Shown in pieces: positions 8,002-16,993 of a stretch of 64,000 nt of DNA. The DNA comes from JAKACA01 sp049510975 (GTDB taxonomy: Bacteria; Actinomycetota; Acidimicrobiia; Acidimicrobiales; Bog-793). Numbering within the stretch: the first letter of the stretch is position 1; the number at the start of each line of letters is the position of its first letter. A program made the translations under genes and the position numbers. The stretch spans positions 10,142 through 74,141 of the forward strand of contig JBEKYM010000015.1 of the NCBI GenBank assembly GCA_049510975.1, given 5' to 3'. The notes under the pieces were generated by a model, which was not told where the DNA came from, made no database searches, and saw only the letters and a program-made list of their open reading frames with translations.

Positions 8002-8852
8002 CGGGGAGGTCGTCGAGCTGGCAGACCGCCGCCAAGAGGCGATCGCGCTCGCTTGCTCGAGGCGCCGCCGGTGTGCTGCACGACCCTCCCAATTGGCGCT
8101 GCGAGTTGGAGCTGGCGAGGTTGCAGGGCTTGGCTGCCTTCGAGCCGGGCGTCACGCGACTGCTCGGAACCGAGGTCGCCTACACGCACCCGCAGTCGAT
8201 CGTCGTGCAGTACCGGACGATCTTCCAGCAGGAGTGCTACCGCTTCAGATGCGAGCGAGTCGACCCGGTGATCTTCGATTGCGGCGCCAACATCGGCTTG
8301 GCGACGCTGTTCTGGCTACGCCAGTACCCGATGGCAACGGTCGTCGCCTTCGAGCCGGACGCGCGGATCTTCGAGATGTTCTCGGAGAACATCGCCGGAG
8401 CCGGCGTCGCCGGCCGCGTCCAAGCCGAGCAGTCGGCTGTCTGGGTGGAGGATGGGACGATGTCGTTTCACAGCCAAGGGGCCGGCGGCGGCCACCTGGG
8501 CAGCGGTGAGAGCATCGTGGCGACTGTCCGACTCGCCCGCGTGCTCGACGAGCAGCTCGGCCGGTCGGGCTCTCGGATCGATCTGCTCAAGATGGACATC
8601 GAGGGCGCGGAGGTCGACGTGCTCGTCGACTGCGCGCCGCAGCTGACCTCAGTCGAGCGGCTCTTCGTGGAGTATCACTCCATCGCCGGCAAGCCGCAAC
8701 GGTTCGCCGAGCTGGTCGATGTCGTGCAGGGCTCGGGGTTTCGCCTCTCGGTCCAGACCGAGATGGTCTCGAAGCTCCCCTTCGTCGAGATCGAAGACCA
8801 TGACGGTATGGACATGCAGCTGAACATCTGGGCGACGCGGGATCCATCGTGA
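7998..8852 (+). CDS. FkbM family methyltransferase
   Basis: A 284-residue SAM-dependent methyltransferase. FkbM hallmarks are visible: VIFDCGANIGLATLFW (motif I, near residue 95), VVAFEPDARIFEMFSENI, and DLLKMDIEGAEVDVL with the acidic DIEGAE motif near residue 200. Such enzymes O-methylate sugars or other small molecules. Start at the GTG at 7998 gives a 4-bp overlap with the flippase stop and a basic N-terminus before the domain. Together with the following methyltransferase it suggests a methylated surface glycan. Confidence 0.88.
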   Translation: MTGRSSSWQTAAKRRSRSLARGAAGVLHDPPNWRCELELARLQGLAAFEPGVTRLLGTEVAYTHPQSIVVQYRTIFQQECYRFRCERVDPVIFDCGANIGLATLFWLRQYPMATVVAFEPDARIFEMFSENIAGAGVAGRVQAEQSAVWVEDGTMSFHSQGAGGGHLGSGESIVATVRLARVLDEQLGRSGSRIDLLKMDIEGAEVDVLVDCAPQLTSVERLFVEYHSIAGKPQRFAELVDVVQGSGFRLSVQTEMVSKLPFVEIEDHDGMDMQLNIWATRDPS

Positions 8853-9643
8853 GCCCGAGTCAGCCGCACGGCGCCCCGTCGCGTGCCGCCATCGAGGATC
8901 GCCTGAGGCGCCAGATCCTGCCGATCCTGCCGGCGGGCGCTCGAGGCTCGATCGGCCGCGGCAGGCGTGTCGTGCGCCAGGTCGTCCGGCGTCCCCGCTG
9001 GGGCAACCTCCTCCGATCCCGCCCGTTCTCCGACTCCTACGGCGCCGACCGGGGGACACCTGCCGACCGTGTCTATCTCCGCGAGTTCGTGCTGGCCAAC
9101 AGCCGGCACGTCCGCGGCGACGTCCTCGAGATGCAGCGGGACGAGTGGTCGAGCCTGGCGGCGGGCGGGGCCGTCTCCTCGGTGACCCTCCTCGACATCG
9201 ACGGCAAGAACCCTGATGCGACCCTGGTCGCCGACCTGTGCGCGCCCGAGCCGTTCCGCCAGCGGAGCTTCGACTGCGAGATCGTCTTGCAGACGTTGCA
9301 GTACCTGCCCGATCCCGTCCTGGCGCTCGAGAACCTCTGGAGTGCGCTGCGCGAGGGTGGCTGCCTGCTCGTCTCCGTGCCGGTCATCGCACCCATCGAC
9401 CTCATGATGGGAGAGGGCGGAGATCTGTGGCGCGTGACCCCAGCCGGTCTCGGACATCTGATCCGCAAGGCGGCACCGACTGCGGAGGTGAGCGTCAGCG
9501 GGTACGGGTCGCTGGCAGTGGCGGCGGGTTTCTTGTACGGCATTGCCGCCGAGGAGATGCGGCGGGCCTACGACTCGAGTGATGGCCGCTTCCCCGTCGT
9601 CGCCTGCGCAGTTGCCCGGAAGCCGCTGCCGGGGCAGCCGTGA
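8849..9643 (+). CDS. Class I SAM-dependent methyltransferase
   Basis: A 264-residue protein with a methyltransferase type 11-like core: HVRGDVLEMQRDEW around residue 90, SVTLLDIDGKNP, then CEIVLQTLQYLPDPVLALENLWSALR, in which the usual MVHHLPD-type helix leads to the REGGCLLVSVP strand. Motif I is degenerate (GDVLEM in place of a clear GxGxG). Start at the GTG at 8849 overlapping the FkbM stop by 4 bp. It probably modifies the same glycan as its neighbours; the acceptor is unknown. Confidence 0.8.
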   Translation: MSPSQPHGAPSRAAIEDRLRRQILPILPAGARGSIGRGRRVVRQVVRRPRWGNLLRSRPFSDSYGADRGTPADRVYLREFVLANSRHVRGDVLEMQRDEWSSLAAGGAVSSVTLLDIDGKNPDATLVADLCAPEPFRQRSFDCEIVLQTLQYLPDPVLALENLWSALREGGCLLVSVPVIAPIDLMMGEGGDLWRVTPAGLGHLIRKAAPTAEVSVSGYGSLAVAAGFLYGIAAEEMRRAYDSSDGRFPVVACAVARKPLPGQP

Positions 9644-10566
9644 GACAGGCGATCATCCTCATGTATCACCGAGTCACGGCGGGACCACCGGGACCCTATG
9701 CCCTGAGCGTCACGCCGGAGGAGTTCCGCGCCCAGCTCGATGCCGTCAGGTCCCGTGCGGAGCCGTCGACTCTCGACGGTCTCTCCGATGCCGCCGAGCG
9801 CCCTCGCGTCGTCGTGACCTTTGACGACGGCTACGCCGACAACTTCGAGGTCGCTGCTCCCATTGCCCAGAGTCTCGAGGTGCCCATGGCCGTCTATGTG
9901 ACCTCGGGTGTCCTGGGCGATCCAGCCGGGCTCTGGTGGGACCGCCTCGATGCCGTCTGCGAGCGTCACGGCATCCGCGCCCTCGAGTCTCCGCAGCAGG
10001 CCGCGCGCTCCGTCGAGGTCACCATCGGGGGTGTCCGGCTCTCGGTCGAGCTCACCGGTGCCGAGGCGTCGGCACGACTGCTCTGGGCGCTGCACACGCG
10101 CCTTCGCCGTCGGCCGCCGGAGGAGATCGACGCCGTCATCGACGAGGTGGCGGCCCAGCTCGGCGTCGCAGCCGGCGGGCGGAGCGAGGACCGGCTGCTC
10201 ACCGTGGCGGAACTTCGGGAGCTGGCGGCTCTCGAGCACGTGACGATCGGGGCCCACACCGTCCGCCATGAACGGCTGGCGGACCTTTCGCCGACCGAGC
10301 AGTTCTCAACGGTCAGCCGCTCCAAGGCGGATCTCGAGCGCCTCATCGGGTGCGCCGTCGAACACTTCGCCTACCCGTTCGGCGGCCCGACCGACATCGA
10401 CCGGGACTCAGTGCGGGTGGCCCGCCGGGCCGGCTTCAAGACAGCGGTGACAACGAGCCGAGGGACCGCTTGGAGGGCGACCCCCCGTTTCCGACTCCCT
10501 CGGTACATGGTCTCGCCGGGCACGAGCCCGGATCGGCTCCTGGCAGACGTCGGGCTCTCGGCGTGA
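9640..10566 (+). CDS. Polysaccharide deacetylase family protein (NodB-like)
   Basis: A 308-residue carbohydrate esterase family 4-like protein. It begins with the typical QAIILMYHRV strand; the catalytic/metal motif VVVTFDDGYADNF is near residue 60. The His motif appears as TIGAHTVRHERL near residue 210, and the last conserved element as HFAYPFGGPTDID. No signal peptide is visible, so it appears to act in the cytoplasm on a glycan intermediate or sugar lipid. GTG start overlaps the previous stop by 4 bp and its own stop overlaps the next GTG. Confidence 0.88.
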   Translation: MRQAIILMYHRVTAGPPGPYALSVTPEEFRAQLDAVRSRAEPSTLDGLSDAAERPRVVVTFDDGYADNFEVAAPIAQSLEVPMAVYVTSGVLGDPAGLWWDRLDAVCERHGIRALESPQQAARSVEVTIGGVRLSVELTGAEASARLLWALHTRLRRRPPEEIDAVIDEVAAQLGVAAGGRSEDRLLTVAELRELAALEHVTIGAHTVRHERLADLSPTEQFSTVSRSKADLERLIGCAVEHFAYPFGGPTDIDRDSVRVARRAGFKTAVTTSRGTAWRATPRFRLPRYMVSPGTSPDRLLADVGLSA

Positions 10567-11756
10567 GTCGCCTGCGGCCGTTGCGCCTCTTCGTCGTCGC
10601 CGAGGCCCAGCGCAGCGGCGCACCGATCGCCCTCTTGCGCGCCATGACGTGGCTGGTCGACCAGGGCGCCGTGGAACCGTACTTCGTGATGCGGGCGCCG
10701 GGAGACCTGCTGAGCGAATTCGAGGCGCTCGGCCCGGTTCGGGTCGTGCCGCGACGGCGAGAGGTCCGCCTCGCCAGCGCAGCCCGAAGCCTGCACCTGG
10801 AGGCGCCCTACGGCACTGCGAAGGCGGCAGGCCTCGGTGGCGCGCTCCGGCGCATGGCTCGGGCGTGGAAGACCGATCTCGTCTACGTCAACACCATCGT
10901 GCACGCCGACACCGTGGCGCTCCTCGCTCCGCTCGGGCTGCCGATTGTCTGCCACGTTCACGAGCTGGCGCGGATGATCGACCGGCACGTCTCAGCGGAC
11001 GAGCGCGCGCAGCTGATCTCACAGGTCACGACGTGGCTCGCCGTCTCGCCGGCAGTGGTGGCTGCGCTCAGCGGGCTCGGGGTGCCGGAAGCGTCGATCG
11101 AGCTCGTTCCCGGCATCGTGCCGCTCCCAGACCTGCCACTACCGGACGGACGCGCAGCGCGGGCCCGCATGCTCGGCGGCCGTCCGGCGGAGTCAGCCGT
11201 CGTGGCGGCGTGCGGATCCGCCAACTGGAACAAGGGAGCCGATCTCTTCGTCCCGCTGGCGGTGGCCCTCGACGGGCAGAGAGCCAGAGATGGGGCGAAG
11301 CGTCCGGTCGTCGCCTGCTGGATCGGCACCGACGAGCGCGAACCCGATGGCAGGCTCATGTTCGAGGATGCCCGCGCCTCCGGTCTCGGCGACATGTTGC
11401 GGCTCCTGCCCCCGGGCCCGGACGCCTCCGAGATGCTTGGGGCGGCCGATGTCTTCGTCAGCACGTCTCGGGAGGACTCCAACCCGCTCACGGTGCTCGA
11501 AGCCGCCGCCGCGGCCAGACCGGTCGTCTGCTTCGAAGGTTCCGGCGGCGCCAACGATCTCGTCGGCGCCGGCGGCGGTATCGCCGTCCCGTACCTGGAC
11601 ATCGGCGCTCTGGCCGCGGCCGCACGAAGCCTCGTCGAGGACCCTGATCTCGCCGCCCGGCTCGGAGCACGAGCGCGGGCGTACGTGGAGTCCCACTCGG
11701 CTGCTGAGATCGTCGGTGCGCACCTGCGGGACGTACTTCGAGCCGCGAGCGCCTAG
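10563..11756 (+). CDS. Glycosyltransferase, GT4-like (group 1)
   Basis: A 397-residue GT-B glycosyltransferase. The N-terminal half holds LFVVAEAQRSGAPIALL and an acceptor-side HVHELARMID. The C-terminal half has the donor-binding motif ADVFVSTSREDSNPLTVLEAAAA, the EX7E-type signature of GT4 enzymes, near residue 305. Start chosen at the GTG at 10563 (4-bp overlap with the deacetylase stop); a longer open frame upstream is out of register with the operon. It likely adds one sugar to the glycan built by this locus. Confidence 0.88.
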   Translation: MSRLRPLRLFVVAEAQRSGAPIALLRAMTWLVDQGAVEPYFVMRAPGDLLSEFEALGPVRVVPRRREVRLASAARSLHLEAPYGTAKAAGLGGALRRMARAWKTDLVYVNTIVHADTVALLAPLGLPIVCHVHELARMIDRHVSADERAQLISQVTTWLAVSPAVVAALSGLGVPEASIELVPGIVPLPDLPLPDGRAARARMLGGRPAESAVVAACGSANWNKGADLFVPLAVALDGQRARDGAKRPVVACWIGTDEREPDGRLMFEDARASGLGDMLRLLPPGPDASEMLGAADVFVSTSREDSNPLTVLEAAAAARPVVCFEGSGGANDLVGAGGGIAVPYLDIGALAAAARSLVEDPDLAARLGARARAYVESHSAAEIVGAHLRDVLRAASA

Positions 11757-11805
11757 CCATGGCTCCCAGGTGCCGATCGGATGGAGCTCGCGAGAGCGAC
11801 GGTCC

Positions 11806-12672
11806 ATGACGGGTGTCTCGGTGGTAGTCGTCGACTTTCACGCCGGCGCCCACCTGAAACAGCTCATCGACTCTCTCGACGGCGAGGCGGTCGGGACGAT
11901 CATCGTCGTCGACAACTCGACCGTCGGCGCTACCGCCGAGTCGCTCGCCGGGCATGGCAACGACGTTGTCGAGATACTCGAGGCCGAACGGAACGCAGGC
12001 TTCGGTGCCGGCGTCAATCTCGCCATGACCCGCGCCGAGGGCGAGTTCGTCGTCGTCAGCAACCCCGACGTGGTCGTGGCCCCCGGAGCGGTGTCGCGAC
12101 TACTGGAGGCTGTCGCGGCCGACGAGTCGCTCGCCATCGCCGGCCCGGCCATCTTCGAGGATGACGGGTCGATCCACCAGAGCGCCCGGGCGTTTCCTTC
12201 GGTGCGCCGCTCCGGGCTGCAGGCATTCGCCGGGCTCCTCCGGCCCGGCGGCCATCTCGCCGAGCGGTACCGCCAGAAGAACTGGCAGGCAAGCGCCGAG
12301 AGGTATGTCGACTGGGTGAGCGGGGCGTTCTTCGTCGTCCGGCGCGCTGCGTTCGATGCCGTCGGCGGCTTCGACGAGCGCTACTTCCTCTACGTCGAGG
12401 AGGTGGACCTCTGCTGGCGCTTGCAGCAGGCGGGCTGGAAGGTCGCCTACGTGCCGGCGGCCCACGTCACTCACACCGGCGGTGTCAGCGGCGCCGGGCA
12501 TCCCTACCGGACGGCGTCAGAGCACCACCGTTCGCTGTGGCGTTTCGTCCGGGCGACGACCGAACGTCGTGACCGGTGGCTGCTCGGGCCTGCTGCGGCG
12601 GCGATCTGGCTGCGTTTCGTTCTTGTCTGCGGCAGGATCACTCTCGAACGGGTGCGCAACAGGGCGGGCTGA
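11806..12672 (+). CDS. Glycosyltransferase family 2 (WbbL/rhamnosyltransferase-like)
   Basis: A 288-residue GT-A enzyme: VSVVVVDFHAGAHL at the start, VVDNSTVGATAES, a nucleotide-sugar site with EFVVVSNPDVVV near residue 85, WVSGAFFVVRRAAFDAVGGFDERYFLYVEE around residues 165-195 and a final CWRLQQAGWKVAYVPAAHVTH. This pattern is typical of dTDP-rhamnosyltransferases. Start at the ATG at 11806, 49 bp after the GT4 stop, the first real gap in this operon. A hydrophobic stretch near the C-terminus could touch the membrane. A hairpin follows before the convergent genes. Confidence 0.87.
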   Translation: MTGVSVVVVDFHAGAHLKQLIDSLDGEAVGTIIVVDNSTVGATAESLAGHGNDVVEILEAERNAGFGAGVNLAMTRAEGEFVVVSNPDVVVAPGAVSRLLEAVAADESLAIAGPAIFEDDGSIHQSARAFPSVRRSGLQAFAGLLRPGGHLAERYRQKNWQASAERYVDWVSGAFFVVRRAAFDAVGGFDERYFLYVEEVDLCWRLQQAGWKVAYVPAAHVTHTGGVSGAGHPYRTASEHHRSLWRFVRATTERRDRWLLGPAAAAIWLRFVLVCGRITLERVRNRAG

Positions 12673-12686
12673 CCCGCTCCCTGCCC

Positions 12687-12710
12687 CCGCCTCGCCGCCG
12701 CCCGAGGCGG
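12687..12710. terminator. Hairpin between convergent glycosyltransferase genes
   Basis: CCGCCTCG at 12687-12694 and CGAGGCGG at 12703-12710 form a perfect 8-bp stem with an 8-nt loop, in the 44-bp gap between two convergent genes. There is no T-tract, as is common in GC-rich genomes. It could end transcription from both sides. Confidence 0.55.
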
Positions 12711-12716
12711 ATTGGC

Positions 12717-13823
12717 TCAGTCTGGCGTCGGACCCGGGTGGAGCCGGCGGTCGTCCGAGCGGGGCCGCGGCTCGCGGAGAAAGCGGTACTCGCGCCGCCC
12801 GAAGCGACGCAGGGCGAAGTCTGCAAGACCGGCTGTGACGATAGCGAGATAGCGCCCGAGCGACCTCGTCCCGTGGAGGCCGAGATACGACCGAGTCCAG
12901 GTAGCGAGCTGAGCGAGCCAGACACTCGGGGGGAGTCGCCGCCGCCACACCAGCTCGGTGGAATTCCGGACGATGTAGTAGAGGCGCTGGCCGTTCTCGT
13001 AGGGCCTGCGCACCTTGCCGACCCGTACGTCGCGCCCGATGCGGTGGTCCATCAACACCTGCTTGAGCTCGAAGAGCTCGAAACCGGCTTCCCGCACTTC
13101 GGCGCAGAAGTCATAGTCGACCTGGTCGATGAAGAGTCGCTCGTCGAATCGGCAGCTCTCGGCCACTTCCGAGCGCACGAGGTTCCCGCTCGAGATCAGG
13201 AGCAAACGGCGGCGAAACGTCCCGAGGTCCCCGAGGTCGAGACGCCGTTCGGCGAGGCGCCAGAGGCCTCGGTCAGCCATGACCGGGCGGTGGCGGAGGC
13301 CGATGACACCGCACCGGCTGCTGATCGCCGGCTGCAGTGTGGCGAGGCGGTCGAGGGCGGTGGATACCGCCGCCCCCTGGAGCAGGCTGTCTTGATCGAG
13401 CGTCAGCACCCAGGCGATCTCGGGGCTCCCGGACAGGGCGGTCGCGATTCCAGCATTGAAGCCGGCGGCGATACCGTGGTTCTCCTCGAGGGCGACGAGT
13501 CTTGCTGCCGGGATGGCGTCGACGAGACGGGCGACCTCGTGGGTATCCGGTGAGCCGTTGTCGACGACGACGAGGCTGCACACTTGAGGTCCGACGGCGC
13601 CGAGCACCGCCTTGAGGCGCTCGAGATCCGGGCGGTAGGTCACGATGACCGCCGCCACGCTGTCCCGATGATCGGCGCCGGACGTCGCCGCCGAATCCGG
13701 GCCTGCCGAATCCGCGCCCGCCGAATCCGGGCCGGACGGACCCGGGCCGGACGGATCCGGGGCTGACGGATCTGGACCCAACGGATCTGGACCCAACGAA
13801 CCCGGGCTGGAGGGCTGTGTCAT
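12717..13823 (-). CDS. Glycosyltransferase family 2 with N-terminal pentapeptide-repeat tail
   Basis: A 368-residue GT-A enzyme. From about residue 55: AAVIVTYRPDLERL, VVVDNGSPDTHE, VLTLDQDSLLQ (DXD-like) near residue 145, and SGNLVRSEVAESCRFDERLFIDQVDYDF near residue 215, the rhamnosyltransferase pattern. The C-terminus is basic. Unusually, the first 50 residues are a Gly/Pro/Asp/Ser tail made of five-residue repeats such as GPDPS and GPDSA, encoded by eight 15-bp DNA units. The start (13823) overlaps the previous gene's stop by 4 bp, so the tail is probably translated. It may serve as a flexible linker. Confidence 0.85.
   Translation of the reverse strand: MTQPSSPGSLGPDPLGPDPSAPDPSGPGPSGPDSAGADSAGPDSAATSGADHRDSVAAVIVTYRPDLERLKAVLGAVGPQVCSLVVVDNGSPDTHEVARLVDAIPAARLVALEENHGIAAGFNAGIATALSGSPEIAWVLTLDQDSLLQGAAVSTALDRLATLQPAISSRCGVIGLRHRPVMADRGLWRLAERRLDLGDLGTFRRRLLLISSGNLVRSEVAESCRFDERLFIDQVDYDFCAEVREAGFELFELKQVLMDHRIGRDVRVGKVRRPYENGQRLYYIVRNSTELVWRRRLPPSVWLAQLATWTRSYLGLHGTRSLGRYLAIVTAGLADFALRRFGRREYRFLREPRPRSDDRRLHPGPTPD
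13690..13809. repeat. Eight 15-bp tandem repeats inside a glycosyltransferase gene
   Basis: Units of exactly 15 bp run from 13690 to 13809, e.g. GCCGAATCCGGGCCT, GACGGATCCGGGGCT and AACGGATCTGGACCC, with gradual divergence from one end to the other. The unit length keeps the reading frame and encodes pentapeptides at the protein N-terminus. Copy number changes would be in-frame. Confidence 0.9.
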
Positions 13824-14785
13824 GCGACGAGGTCCCGCCCAGCCGAGCGCAACCCGTTCGAGTAGCGGAAGTAACGCCCGGACAGCAGCTCGGAGCCGAC
13901 GGCACCGAGCCGGCGAAGCCGGCTCGTCGGAAGCTGTGTCCGGCGGGCGAGGTGTGCAGCCCGATCACCGAGGGCGGCTTCGTCGGTCGCCCGCAAGGCC
14001 CCTGGCGCGCGCTCGTGCAGTCGACCGATCAGCTCGTGGGTCGCCACGACCTCATCGGCCCAGCGGTGCGGGGCGTTCCAGCTGTCCTTCGCGAAGGCGC
14101 TGCGGGATGCAGCCGACAACCCAAGGGTGTTGGCGTCGTGCAGGCGGTACTCGACGAGGGTGTCCTCGATGGCGCGCAGCCCGCCCGTGGCCGCCAGGAG
14201 CCGTGAGATCCACATGTCGTAGTGACACGAGCGGCTGAACGGCAACAGGAGCTGGCGGGCGCTGGCGCGAAAGGCCAACGTGTGCCCGGCAACCGATGGT
14301 CGTGTCACCAGCCAGACGAGACCGCCGCCGCCCTCGAGCGAGGACCTGTCCTCCGGCGAGCTGTGAGTCATCGACCAGAGCGTGCCCGGCAACCTCCGGC
14401 CCGATCCGTCGATCAGGTAGCTGTTGCAGAACAGCCCCGTCACGGCATTGTCCTCTTCGATCACCGATGCCATCTTCGCCACCTTCTCCGGGAGCCAGAC
14501 GTCGTCCTGGTCGCACGGGAAGATGATCTCCCCGGAGGCGCGGCGGACGAGGTTCTCGAAATTGGCCTCCACGCCGGCTTGCTCGGCGTTGCGGAGCACG
14601 GTGACCGGAAACGGGGCTCGAATGGCGAACCGCTCGAGAATGGCGACGGTGGAGTCTGAGGAAGCGTCGTCGCCGACGAGGAGCTCGTCGGGAAGGCGGT
14701 GCTGGCCGCCGAGACTCTCGAGCAATTGCCGAAGGTAGGCCTCGCCGTTCCACGTGCCCAGGCACACCGACACGGTGAGACTCAT
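13820..14785 (-). CDS. Glycosyltransferase family 2
   Basis: A 321-residue GT-A enzyme beginning directly with the fold: VSVCLGTWNGEAYLRQLLESL, LLVGDDASSDSTVAIL, then a DXD-type IIFPCDQDDVWLPEKV near residue 95. The later YDMWISRLLAATGG and a conserved EYRLHDANTLG match the alpha-1,3-rhamnosyl/RfaG-like GT2 group seen in O-antigen and exopolysaccharide clusters. It is first in a two-gene minus-strand operon with the tailed glycosyltransferase (4-bp overlap) and converges on the plus-strand glycan operon. It likely extends the same polymer. Confidence 0.87.
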   Translation of the reverse strand: MSLTVSVCLGTWNGEAYLRQLLESLGGQHRLPDELLVGDDASSDSTVAILERFAIRAPFPVTVLRNAEQAGVEANFENLVRRASGEIIFPCDQDDVWLPEKVAKMASVIEEDNAVTGLFCNSYLIDGSGRRLPGTLWSMTHSSPEDRSSLEGGGGLVWLVTRPSVAGHTLAFRASARQLLLPFSRSCHYDMWISRLLAATGGLRAIEDTLVEYRLHDANTLGLSAASRSAFAKDSWNAPHRWADEVVATHELIGRLHERAPGALRATDEAALGDRAAHLARRTQLPTSRLRRLGAVGSELLSGRYFRYSNGLRSAGRDLVA

Positions 14786-14905
14786 CGGCCGACGCGCCCC
14801 ATGGCGCCCGGGAGCCTACCGAACACGTCGCCGGCACCGGCGCCATCCTGCCGCGTCACGCCGGCGTCACCGGCCGGGGACATTCGCCGGCGGACGGCGT
14901 CGTCG

Positions 14906-16390
14906 TCACGGGGCACCGTCGCCGGTGCGCGTCAGCAGCGGTGGCCCGTCGAGGGCGCAGTGGAGACACTCGGGACCGGTGTGGCCGGCGTGCACGGGGT
15001 TGCGCACGCTCAGGGCTGCGATCACGCCGCCGAGGCCGCACGCGAGAGCCGAAACGATCATGGCCAGGCGGAACGCCGTTGACAGCTCGGTCGGGTGCAG
15101 GTAGCTCGTGCCCGTGATACCGGCGATCGCCGGCAGGACGGCGACGGCGATGAGACCTCCGATGCGAGCGACGTCGTTGTTGACGGCCGAGGCGATGCCG
15201 GCGTGCTCGAGTCCGGCAGAGGCCATGGCGGTCGCCGTCAGCGGGGCGACCATGATCGCCACGCCGATGCCGAAGGTCATGACCGCGGGCAGGACATCGA
15301 CGAGGTAGCTGCGCCCGTCGGTCACCCGTGTCAGCAGCAACAAGCTGCCGGCGAGGACGATCGGACCGACCGACATCTGCAGCCGGGGACCGATGCGAGA
15401 CGCCAGGCGCCCGGAGCGAGCGGAGAACACGAGCATGAGGAGCGTCACCGGCATCAGGGCCACGCCCGACTCGAGGGGTGAGTACCCCGAGCTCACTTGC
15501 AGTTCGACGGGGAGCAGGAACAGCGCTCCGCCAAGGGCGGCATAGACGAGGAAGGTGACCATATTCGTCGCGCTGAACTGGCGGTTGCCGAACATCTGGA
15601 GCGGCATCATCGGCTCGACCACGCGCCGCTCCACGGTGGCGAAGGCGATCATCGCGACGACCCCGATCGCCAGACCTGCGACCACGAGCGGGGACGCCCA
15701 ACCGAAGCTCGGGCCTTCGATCAAGCCGAAGGAGACACCTCCGAGACCGAGGACGGCAGCGACGGCGCCGGCGTGGTCGAGGTTGCCGGTGGCGGCCGGG
15801 TTTCTCGACTCCGGCACATGGCGGATCGTGAGCACGAGCGCCGCGGTGGCGACGGGGATGTTGATGAAGAAGATCCAGCGCCAAGAGGCGGCCGTGATGA
15901 GAAAGCCGCCCAGCAACGGTCCGGCCGCGGTTGCGACCCCGCCCAGGCCGGACCACGCCCCGATCGCCTGGCCCTGGTCGTCAGGCGCGAACGACGCTTG
16001 CAGGATCGCCAGGCTGCCGGGCACGAGGAGGGCGCCCCCGATCCCCTGGAGGAGCCGCATGGCGATGAGGATGCCGACGTCCGGAGCAAGTCCACAGGCG
16101 ACCGAGGCGACGGCGAACCAGGCGACCCCGACGGAGAAGATGCGCCGGCGGCCGTACCGGTCGCTGAGCGAGCCGCCCAGCAGCAGGAACGATGCCAACG
16201 TGAGCAAGTAACCGCTCACGACCCATTGCAGGGCGGCCACACCGACGTGGAAGTCACGGCCGATCGTCGGGAGGGCGATCCCGACGACGGTCGAGTCGAT
16301 GGCGGCGATGCCGGAACCCATGACGGCCGCAGCGATCACCCACCTTCCGGTGGCAGACCGATATCGAAGCGTTCCGGCTAAGTCCGGCAA
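14906..16390 (-). CDS. MFS drug/metabolite exporter, 14-TM (EmrB/QacA-like)
   Basis: A 494-residue DHA2-type transporter with about 14 membrane segments. Motif A appears as GSLSDRYGRRRIF near residue 75, and motif C-like GIGGALLVPGSLAIL near residue 115, preceded by AIDSTVVGIALPTIG in the first helix. It would exchange protons for a hydrophobic compound at the cytoplasmic membrane. The start is the TTG at 16390; a GTG 18 codons downstream is possible. It lies 24 bp after the NUDIX gene and may share its transcript. The substrate cannot be predicted. Confidence 0.87.
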   Translation of the reverse strand: MPDLAGTLRYRSATGRWVIAAAVMGSGIAAIDSTVVGIALPTIGRDFHVGVAALQWVVSGYLLTLASFLLLGGSLSDRYGRRRIFSVGVAWFAVASVACGLAPDVGILIAMRLLQGIGGALLVPGSLAILQASFAPDDQGQAIGAWSGLGGVATAAGPLLGGFLITAASWRWIFFINIPVATAALVLTIRHVPESRNPAATGNLDHAGAVAAVLGLGGVSFGLIEGPSFGWASPLVVAGLAIGVVAMIAFATVERRVVEPMMPLQMFGNRQFSATNMVTFLVYAALGGALFLLPVELQVSSGYSPLESGVALMPVTLLMLVFSARSGRLASRIGPRLQMSVGPIVLAGSLLLLTRVTDGRSYLVDVLPAVMTFGIGVAIMVAPLTATAMASAGLEHAGIASAVNNDVARIGGLIAVAVLPAIAGITGTSYLHPTELSTAFRLAMIVSALACGLGGVIAALSVRNPVHAGHTGPECLHCALDGPPLLTRTGDGAP

Positions 16391-16414
16391 GGGGGCTTCG
16401 CCTCCACGGGCCGG

Positions 16415-16912
16415 TCAGCGACCGAAGTCGAAACCCGGCACCTCCATGGCGCCGGCCACCGAAGCCAGGAGGGCTCGGTCGTGCTCGTACGAGAGCCGAG
16501 CGGGTCCCTCCGCCACCGGCAGCCAGACGAGCTCGTCGACTTCGTCGAAGCGAGGAAACCCGCCCTCGATCGGCTGCATGAGCCAATACTCGACGACCTT
16601 CGGGCGTGCGCGCCGGTCGAGGTATTCGACCTCGCCGGCGAACCTGCCGAGCACGCACCTCCAGCCCGTCTCCTCGAGCACTTCGCGAAGGGCGCACTCT
16701 TCTGCTGTCTCGCCGGGCTCGAGCTTGCCCTTGGGAAGGGACCAGTCCTGATGGATCGGTCGATGGATGAGGGCGACCTCCCAGCCGCCTGACGACGACG
16801 CCCGCAGGACGATTCCGCCGGCGGCTCGAACGACGGCGCTCGGCTCGGTCGCGCCCGCGACCGTGGCTCCCTCGTGGTCGCCGGCCTGGCCGGCGGAAGC
16901 GGGGCTGCTCAC
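16415..16912 (-). CDS. NUDIX hydrolase (MutT-like)
   Basis: A 165-residue pyrophosphohydrolase of NDP-X or oxidised nucleotides. The core starts VVRAAGGIVLRASSSGGW, and the Nudix box is complete, split here as GKLEPGETAEECA and LREVLEETGW near residues 70-92. It ends in DEVDELVWLPVAE and a basic C-terminus. The start is ambiguous: a GTG at 16912 is chosen because the frame upstream would invade the promoter and 5' end of the divergent CYTH-CHAD gene; a start at 17014 is possible. Actinobacterial NUDIX enzymes are often adjacent to polyphosphate or CHAD genes. Confidence 0.82.
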   Translation of the reverse strand: MSSPASAGQAGDHEGATVAGATEPSAVVRAAGGIVLRASSSGGWEVALIHRPIHQDWSLPKGKLEPGETAEECALREVLEETGWRCVLGRFAGEVEYLDRRARPKVVEYWLMQPIEGGFPRFDEVDELVWLPVAEGPARLSYEHDRALLASVAGAMEVPGFDFGR

Positions 16913-16993
16913 CTCTGGCTCACTCCCGTGCCCATCGCCGCCGACGATATCCCGGTGGGAGCGCCCGCGAGCGGGACGAGTAGCCTGACCCCG

